From assembly GCA_026418875.1 (NCBI GenBank), contig JAOAAM010000712.1, positions 1-9,557 on the forward strand: a stretch of 9,557 nt of DNA, given 5' to 3'. Below the pieces are notes generated by a model that had not been told where the DNA came from, ran no database searches, and saw only the letters and a program-made list of their open reading frames with translations. A program made the position numbers and the translations under genes. Shown here piece after piece: positions 5,551-9,557 of the stretch. Positions within the stretch are counted from its first letter, which is position 1. Every line of letters starts with the position of its first letter. The stretch is from Gemmataceae bacterium. GTDB taxonomy: Bacteria > Planctomycetota > Planctomycetia > Gemmatales > Gemmataceae.

Positions 5551-6585
5551 ATGGCTCCCACGGAACCAGCGGAAGTCGGAACTCCTGCGCGCGAGCTGCT
5601 GCTGTATTACTTTTGCCGCGTTCAACTCCCCTCGGTGCGGTTGACGTTTCCGGTGTTTCAGGCTCACCTTCGCCGCACCTTTGAGTTGCACCGCAAGAAG
5701 CAACCGTCGACGACTTGGGAGAGCTACCTGGACAACCTGTACCTGGTCGATTGGTACTTGTGCTGCGGCTGCCTGGAACGTCAACCCGCGGCATGGGACC
5801 AGTTGTTCGCGGTTCGCACGGGTCGCACCGATCGCTTGCTGCCCGATGCGCTGCGTGCCCGGGCCGTCCGACTCTATCCAAGGAACGAAGAGCGCCAAGA
5901 AGCGGTCGTCGCCGAATTCTGGAGCCGCTTGCTCGTCAGCGATTCCCCCAACTCGCTCCCGATCCTGGCACGGTATGACGGTCAACGGCCGCTGGCACCT
6001 TGGTTGATCCGTGTCTTCGAGAATGAACACCTGTCCCTGCTGAAAAAGGAGTCTCGGGAAAAACCGATGGTGGACGAGGAGATCGGCCCGGCCTTGCCTC
6101 CCGTGGCCGAGGACCGCTGGCACGAAGCCTTTGTCCTCGCCGCTCAATCGTGGCTGCGCGAACTCACCGACGACGACGTTCTCCTCCTCGGGCTGCGTCT
6201 TCGTTACCAGTTGAGCCAACGGGAAGTGGCCCGGCTGTTCGGTATCCACGAGGGGAATGTGACCCGGCGGATGGACAAATTGAGCGAACGAGCCGCCCGA
6301 GTCATCCGGCAGGGGCTGGAGGAGCAAGGCTGGACCGGCGACGACCTGGGCGAGTTGATTCGCACCGAGATGAAGTGGCTGATCCTCGACGACCCTCGCT
6401 TCTCTGCCGAGCATCTGGCGACGCTCCTGGCCCGGCGTGGTCACGCGGGGCCAATCGTGCCCACCGACCAATCTTCGGAACCGTCTTCGGACCAATCTTC
6501 TTCGGAACCCTCTTCGGATCAATCTTCGGACCAATCTTCGGAACCGTCTCCCGACCAATCCTCCGAACAATCCTCCGCCTCTTGA
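5551..6585 (+). CDS. Sigma-70/ECF-like regulator with repetitive C-terminal tail
   Basis: A 344-residue cytosolic protein best read as a planctomycete-type relative of sigma-70 (ECF-like) factors. Residues 115-168 resemble sigma region 2: EAVVAEFWSRLL, then LARYDGQRPLAPWLIRVF, the pattern Y-D-G-x-x-P-L-x-x-W-L seen at regions 2.3-2.4. Residues 203-254 are a region-4 helix-turn-helix (LTDDDVLLLGLRL, LSQREVARLFGIHEGNVTRRM). The first 110 residues are an extra helical domain that I do not recognise, with a C-C-G-C stretch at 71-74. A short helical segment (261-300) leads to a tail of DQSSEPSS repeats (306-344). The ATG at 5551 starts the protein; no good ribosome-binding site is seen. A sigma-54 activator follows on the same strand after 105 bases, so a joint regulatory role is likely but unproven. 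It may be a DNA-binding regulator without true sigma activity, since region 2 is weak. Confidence 0.72.
   Translation: MAPTEPAEVGTPARELLLYYFCRVQLPSVRLTFPVFQAHLRRTFELHRKKQPSTTWESYLDNLYLVDWYLCCGCLERQPAAWDQLFAVRTGRTDRLLPDALRARAVRLYPRNEERQEAVVAEFWSRLLVSDSPNSLPILARYDGQRPLAPWLIRVFENEHLSLLKKESREKPMVDEEIGPALPPVAEDRWHEAFVLAAQSWLRELTDDDVLLLGLRLRYQLSQREVARLFGIHEGNVTRRMDKLSERAARVIRQGLEEQGWTGDDLGELIRTEMKWLILDDPRFSAEHLATLLARRGHAGPIVPTDQSSEPSSDQSSSEPSSDQSSDQSSEPSPDQSSEQSSAS
6466..6582 (+). repeat. In-frame tandem repeat encoding the DQSSEPSS tail
   Basis: About 117 bases built from a degenerate 12/24-base unit with the core CAATCTTCGGA, encoding D-Q-S-S and E-P-S-S blocks in the order DQSSEPSS, DQSSSEPSS, DQSS, DQSSEPSP, DQSSEQSS. 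All units are multiples of three bases, so gain or loss would change tail length without breaking the frame. The sequence near-identity at the DNA level suggests slippage. Confidence 0.85.
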
Positions 6586-6614
6586 TGGCCCGGTCGGTGG
6601 TTGGGGAACGTCTC

Positions 6615-6655
6615 GTCCGACCGTCTGGCGGATTGGACGGTCGGATCGGTCCGAC
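6615..6655 (+). promoter_or_regulatory. Leader with two mutually exclusive hairpins before the sigma-54 activator
   Basis: TCCGACCGTC at 6616-6625 pairs perfectly with 6636-6645 over a 10-base loop. Part of the same right arm, GTCGGA at 6640-6645, can instead pair with TCCGAC at 6650-6655 over a 4-base loop. GTCCGAC thus occurs twice (6615, 6649) around a single complement. There is no T-run, so it is not a clear terminator of the upstream gene. An attenuator-like or processing element is possible. Confidence 0.35.
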
Positions 6656-6690
6656 TCCGAGCGAAGCTGGATCGTTTCTATAACACCATC

Positions 6691-7752
6691 ATGTCCGTCC
6701 CGGAGCCTCTTGCCGATCTCGACCAACCACTGCCGGACATGATCGGTTCGGGTCCGGCGATGCGCGGGGTGTGGCGGGCGACTCGGCTGGCCGCCCCGAC
6801 GATGGCCAACGTCTTGCTCATCGGCGAAACGGGGACTGGCAAGGAACTGGTGGCTCGCGCGGTGCATCGCCTCAGCCTCCGACCGGACGGCCCGTATGTT
6901 CGCGTCAACTGCGGTGCCTTGCCCGAGAGCCTTTTGGAAAGCGAGTTGTTCGGCCATGTCAAAGGTGCCTTCACTGGTGCCATCGAGAATAAAACCGGGC
7001 GATTCGAGGCGGCAACCCGTGGCACGATCTTCCTCGACGAAATCTCCAGCATGAGCGAGCGCTTGCAGGTCAAGTTGCTCCGCGTCTTGCAGGAGCGGGA
7101 GTTCGAACGGGTGGGCGAAAGCCGCACCACCCGGGTGGATGTCCGAGTGATCGCGGCGACGAACGAATCGCTGGAAGACGCCATTGCCGAGGGGCGTTTT
7201 CGCGAAGATTTGTACTACCGTCTGAACGTCTGGCCCATTGTCCTTCCCCCGTTACGGGAACGCCGGGAGGACATTCCTGCCCTGACGGCCTTCTTCCTTG
7301 AAAAACTGGCGAAAGAGAACCGCCTTCCCGTGCCCAAGTTGCCGCCGGAAGTCCTCGCCCGAATTCAAGCCTATGACTGGCCCGGCAACGTCCGCGAGTT
7401 GGAAAACTACATCGAGCGGCTCGTGCTGCTGTCGCGGGCCGGGCCGTTGTCCCCCTCGACCGTGCCCCCTCCCGGATGGAGTGCCCGCTTGGGGCGGAAA
7501 CGAACACGGGAATTACCCGACCTCATCCGCGAACTGGTGCGTGTCGGCATCGCCAGCCTGAAGCACGGGGAGCTGAAGGTCGGTCTCGTCGATGCCGTCG
7601 AACGCGAACTGATCGAGCAGGTCATGGAGATGTGCCACGGCGTGGGTGTCAAGGCGGCGGAGAAAATCGGCATCAATCGCAACACCCTGCATAAAAAGCT
7701 CGAAGAGTATCGGGCCTCTTCGCCCCCGCCGCAAAACGAATCACCCGGATGA
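6691..7752 (+). CDS. Sigma-54-dependent activator (AAA+ and Fis-type HTH) without sensor domain
   Basis: A 353-residue bacterial enhancer-binding protein that would hydrolyse ATP to open promoters bound by sigma-54 RNA polymerase. The AAA+ domain is complete: Walker A GETGTGKE (45-52), the sigma-54 contact loop GAFTGA (92-97), Walker B GTIFLDE (111-117), AATN of sensor I (155-158), [10 protein letters not shown] with the arginine finger (171-180), and WPGNVREL of sensor II (230-237). A Fis-like helix-turn-helix closes it at about 303-340 ([29 protein letters not shown]). Only about 15 residues precede the AAA+ domain, so there is no receiver, GAF or PAS domain; control must come from expression, a partner protein or the DNA-binding state. 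ATG 6691 is preferred over the in-frame TTG at 6601, because the leader between them is not protein-like and contains a hairpin. It follows the sigma-like gene on the same strand. Confidence 0.9.
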   Translation: MSVPEPLADLDQPLPDMIGSGPAMRGVWRATRLAAPTMANVLLIGETGTGKELVARAVHRLSLRPDGPYVRVNCGALPESLLESELFGHVKGAFTGAIENKTGRFEAATRGTIFLDEISSMSERLQVKLLRVLQEREFERVGESRTTRVDVRVIAATNESLEDAIAEGRFREDLYYRLNVWPIVLPPLRERREDIPALTAFFLEKLAKENRLPVPKLPPEVLARIQAYDWPGNVRELENYIERLVLLSRAGPLSPSTVPPPGWSARLGRKRTRELPDLIRELVRVGIASLKHGELKVGLVDAVERELIEQVMEMCHGVGVKAAEKIGINRNTLHKKLEEYRASSPPPQNESPG

Positions 7753-7807
7753 CCGTCCTGACGTCCGGCCCCGCAACGGTCGAGCCTTGCCCGCCAATCT
7801 CGGTACG

Positions 7808-7822
7808 AACCGATGATCGGTT
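7808..7822. terminator. Small inverted repeat between convergent genes
   Basis: AACCGA (7808-7813) and TCGGTT (7817-7822) form a 6-bp stem with a 3-base loop, about midway in the 109 bases between the convergent activator and glycosyltransferase genes. It is in the right place for a bidirectional terminator but is short and lacks a T-run, so the call is weak. Nothing else is seen in this gap. Confidence 0.25.
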
Positions 7823-7861
7823 GAAACTTTGGCCCGCCGTGGCGATGACCGGGGCTGGCGA

Positions 7862-9043
7862 TCAATAGTCGCGGCTCATCTTGAGCATCGACAGGAAAAA
7901 GCTGCTGTAAGCGGTTTGCACGCCGACGACCAACGCCGTCAGCCCCCACAAGGCCCATCGCATGGTCACGCCATAATCCAATTGCGCGAAGCCGCTGTGC
8001 CACCACGCCGCCACGAGGCCGAGATTCGCCAGCAGACCGAGCGAGGCCACGACCGCTCCGCTTACCAGCCCCCGCTCCAGCGTGAAGGTCTGCAAGATGC
8101 GTTTGACTAGAGGACTGGCGGGCAACACCCCCGAGTAGTGCCCGTAGACTTTGGCCAGGAAGCCCAACCACCACGTCTGATAGCCGACCAAAACGCACAA
8201 GCTGCCCAGAAGCATGGTGTGCAAGTCCAAGGTGATTCGACCCAAGATGACTGGCCCGGGCGTCAGGCCGAGAAGCAGGATCAGGCCGAACAGCAGCAAG
8301 GCGGTCGCCGGGATGAAGTAGAGCCACAGCGGGCACAGCAGCAGCATGAGGCGCAAATTGCGCCAGCCATCGCGGAAGCTGCGGATGTGAGGCGGACGAT
8401 CTCGGCCGTCCGGGTGCAGCGTGGTGGGCACTTCGGTGATGCGCAGGCCGTTCAAGCACGATTTGACGACCATCTCGCTGGCAAACTCCATGCCGGGGGT
8501 GTCCAAGCGGATCCGCTCCATGGACTCCTTGCGGAAGCCACGTAATCCGCATTGGCAATCGCCGATCGGGCTGCGGAAAAACACTTTGAGCAGCATCGAG
8601 AGCAGCGGATTGCCGAAGTAGCGGTGCATCGGCGGCATCGCACCCGGGCGGATGCCCCCGGCAAACCGGTTGCCCATCACCAGATCGTAGCCCTCGCGCA
8701 GCTTGTCCACAAAAGGCTGCAAGTTCAAAAAATCATAGCTGTCGTCGCTGTCGCCCATGATCGTGAATTTCCCCTTCGCGTCGTAAATGCCGGCTGAGAG
8801 CGCCGAGCCGTAGCCTTTGCGGGGGACATGCAGCACCCGCGCACCCTCCCTCTGCGCAATTTCGATCGAGCCGTCCGTGCTCCCGTTGTCGGCCACCAGG
8901 ATTTCGCCCTTCACCCCGCTGCTTTCCAGAAACTTCCGAGCTTTGGCCACGCAGGTGCCAACAGTCAGCGCCTCGTTGAGGCAAGGCATAAGGATGGTCA
9001 GCTCGATCTCGGGCTCGGAGGTCTGGGGTTCGGACGGTCTCAT
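7862..9043 (-). CDS. Membrane-anchored family 2 glycosyltransferase (DPM1/dolichol-phosphate-glucose-synthase-like)
   Basis: A 393-residue enzyme with a GT-A catalytic domain (about 14-225) and four C-terminal membrane segments (about 231-260, 272-297, 326-346, 363-389). Motifs are LTILMPCLNEA (15-25), VADNGSTDGS (50-59) for nucleotide-sugar binding, GDSDDSYDF (97-105) as the metal-binding D-x-D region, NRFAGGIRPGAMPPMHRYFGN (125-145), and IGDCQCGLRGFR (160-171). This layout is that of bacterial relatives of polyprenol-phosphate glucose/mannose synthases, which move a sugar from a nucleotide sugar to a lipid carrier at the cytoplasmic face of the membrane. The sugar cannot be told. The start at 9043 (MRPSEPQTSE) is chosen because ATGA overlaps the stop of the upstream GH3 gene; a longer frame through that gene is a shadow. 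The catalytic residues look intact. Confidence 0.88.
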   Translation of the reverse strand: MRPSEPQTSEPEIELTILMPCLNEALTVGTCVAKARKFLESSGVKGEILVADNGSTDGSIEIAQREGARVLHVPRKGYGSALSAGIYDAKGKFTIMGDSDDSYDFLNLQPFVDKLREGYDLVMGNRFAGGIRPGAMPPMHRYFGNPLLSMLLKVFFRSPIGDCQCGLRGFRKESMERIRLDTPGMEFASEMVVKSCLNGLRITEVPTTLHPDGRDRPPHIRSFRDGWRNLRLMLLLCPLWLYFIPATALLLFGLILLLGLTPGPVILGRITLDLHTMLLGSLCVLVGYQTWWLGFLAKVYGHYSGVLPASPLVKRILQTFTLERGLVSGAVVASLGLLANLGLVAAWWHSGFAQLDYGVTMRWALWGLTALVVGVQTAYSSFFLSMLKMSRDY

Positions 9044-9557
9044 TCCAAGGCCGGCTTGATAGTAGTCTTGGCCGGAGGCGGGGCGCCCAATTCCTGGGAG
9101 CGGGGCAGCGGACTGCATCCACCGGCGTAAACTTCCCAAGCCCCGGCATGCTTGAAAATCCGCCCGCTCTCATCCACCAGCCGGAAGGCCAGCGACGAAA
9201 GCGCCACCTCGATCTCCTTTTCCTCACCCGAGGCGAGAGCCACCCGGCGAAATCCGGCAAGCTGGCAACGTGGAGCGGGGCAGCCGGGCTCGACCGCGCG
9301 GGTGTAAACCTGCACAACCTCCTCGCCAGCGCGCGGACCGGTGTTCGCGACACGCACCCTGGCCCGCGCGCGGCCGGGAAGCACCACAATCTCCCGAAAA
9401 TCAAACTGGGTGTAGGAAAGCCCGAAGCCGAAAGGAAAAAGCGGCTCGGCCCTCATGTAGCGGTAAGTCCGGCCTTCCATCGAATAGTCCTCGTAAGGCG
9501 GAAGGTCCGCCAGCGACCGGGGGAAGGTGATGGGCAGCTTGCCGGAGGGGCTCACAT
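9040..9557 (-). CDS. Glycoside hydrolase family 3, beta-glucosidase-like (C-terminal part, 5' truncated)
   Basis: The last 172 codons of a GH3 enzyme, which hydrolyses beta-linked glucose, xylose or related sugars from oligosaccharides. The N-terminal TIM barrel with the nucleophile lies outside the window; the frame runs off the right edge, so the GTG at 9555 is internal. The piece begins at the end of the (alpha/beta)6 sandwich (SPSGKLPITFPRS, then PLFPFGFGLSYTQF), the standard signature before the fibronectin-type-III-like domain. That domain follows and is complete: VRVANTGPRAGEEVVQVY, QLAGFRRVALASGEEKEIEVAL, and a final AGAWEVYAGG. It closes with a short proline-rich tail. Whether the enzyme is secreted cannot be told without the N-terminus. 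The stop overlaps the glycosyltransferase start (ATGA), so the two are probably coupled. Confidence 0.9.
   Translation of the reverse strand, partial: VSPSGKLPITFPRSLADLPPYEDYSMEGRTYRYMRAEPLFPFGFGLSYTQFDFREIVVLPGRARARVRVANTGPRAGEEVVQVYTRAVEPGCPAPRCQLAGFRRVALASGEEKEIEVALSSLAFRLVDESGRIFKHAGAWEVYAGGCSPLPRSQELGAPPPAKTTIKPALE

Noticed and set aside
5993..6008. TGGCAC followed after 5 bases by TTGAT, resembling a sigma-54 promoter
   Set aside because: The essential GC of the -12 element is replaced by GA, and the site lies inside the sigma-like gene far from any start.
6466..6582. CRISPR-like or mobile-element repeat
   Set aside because: Units are short, contiguous, without spacers, and in frame with the sigma-like gene, so they are a coding tandem repeat.
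6601..6690. TTG start giving the sigma-54 activator 30 more residues
   Set aside because: The added residues match no domain and fall on the hairpin leader; ATG 6691 lies right before the AAA+ region.
5416..6957. 513-codon open frame on the - strand antisense to the sigma-like and activator genes
   Set aside because: It runs opposite two well-supported genes, is arginine/proline/glutamine-rich, and part of it is the antisense of the activator's GAFTGA region and of the serine repeat. This is the usual long shadow frame in GC-rich DNA.
7407..8558. 383-codon open frame on the - strand crossing the activator end and the glycosyltransferase
   Set aside because: It overlaps the glycosyltransferase in another frame on the same strand and the activator on the opposite strand, and its translation has no recognisable domain.
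9044..9139. 32-residue upstream extension of the glycosyltransferase
   Set aside because: It lies wholly inside the GH3 gene in another frame and is not like this family; the ATGA overlap at 9040-9043 gives a good start.

Overview
The window is GC-rich bacterial chromosome (about 60% GC by eye), densely packed, with nine complete or nearly complete genes and one truncated at each end. It looks like a shotgun contig from a planctomycete, probably of the Gemmata lineage. That guess rests on the style of the sigma-70-like regulator, the small secreted EF-hand protein and the overall gene mix; no rRNA or other marker confirms it. The first 14 bases are the end of the Nextera/Tn5 mosaic-end adapter, not genome, so the left edge is a library artefact.

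Layout. Left (15-2979, + strand): the C-terminal part of a molybdopterin nitrate reductase of the assimilatory NasA/NarB type, a NarK-type nitrate/nitrite transporter whose start overlaps the reductase stop by 14 bases, and a HAD phosphatase of the beta-phosphoglucomutase-like group overlapping the transporter tail out of frame. Convergent to these (2976-5380, - strand) are, in transcription order, a secreted EF-hand protein, folC (folylpolyglutamate/dihydrofolate synthase), and a small protein that closely resembles the association (hub) domain of CaM kinase II; the last is coupled to folC by an ATGA overlap. The HAD gene and the hub-like gene share one CTAG as both of their stop codons.

Centre (5551-7752, + strand): a sigma-70/ECF-like protein with a repetitive acidic-serine tail, followed after a 105-base hairpin-rich spacer by a sigma-54 activator (AAA+ with intact GAFTGA and a Fis-type helix-turn-helix) that has no N-terminal sensor domain. 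Right (7862-9557, - strand): the 3' end of a glycoside hydrolase family 3 enzyme, coupled by ATGA to a membrane-anchored family 2 glycosyltransferase.

How they work together. The reductase and transporter form one nitrate-uptake and reduction unit. The two regulators in the centre probably work together, but their targets cannot be read from this window. No CRISPR array, prophage, transposase, tRNA or rRNA was seen, and I do not see a clear new defence or mobile system. The items most worth a second look are the stand-alone CaMKII-hub homologue, the paired sigma-like/sigma-54-activator cassette with its repeat tail and alternative hairpins, and the coupled GH3-GT2 pair.
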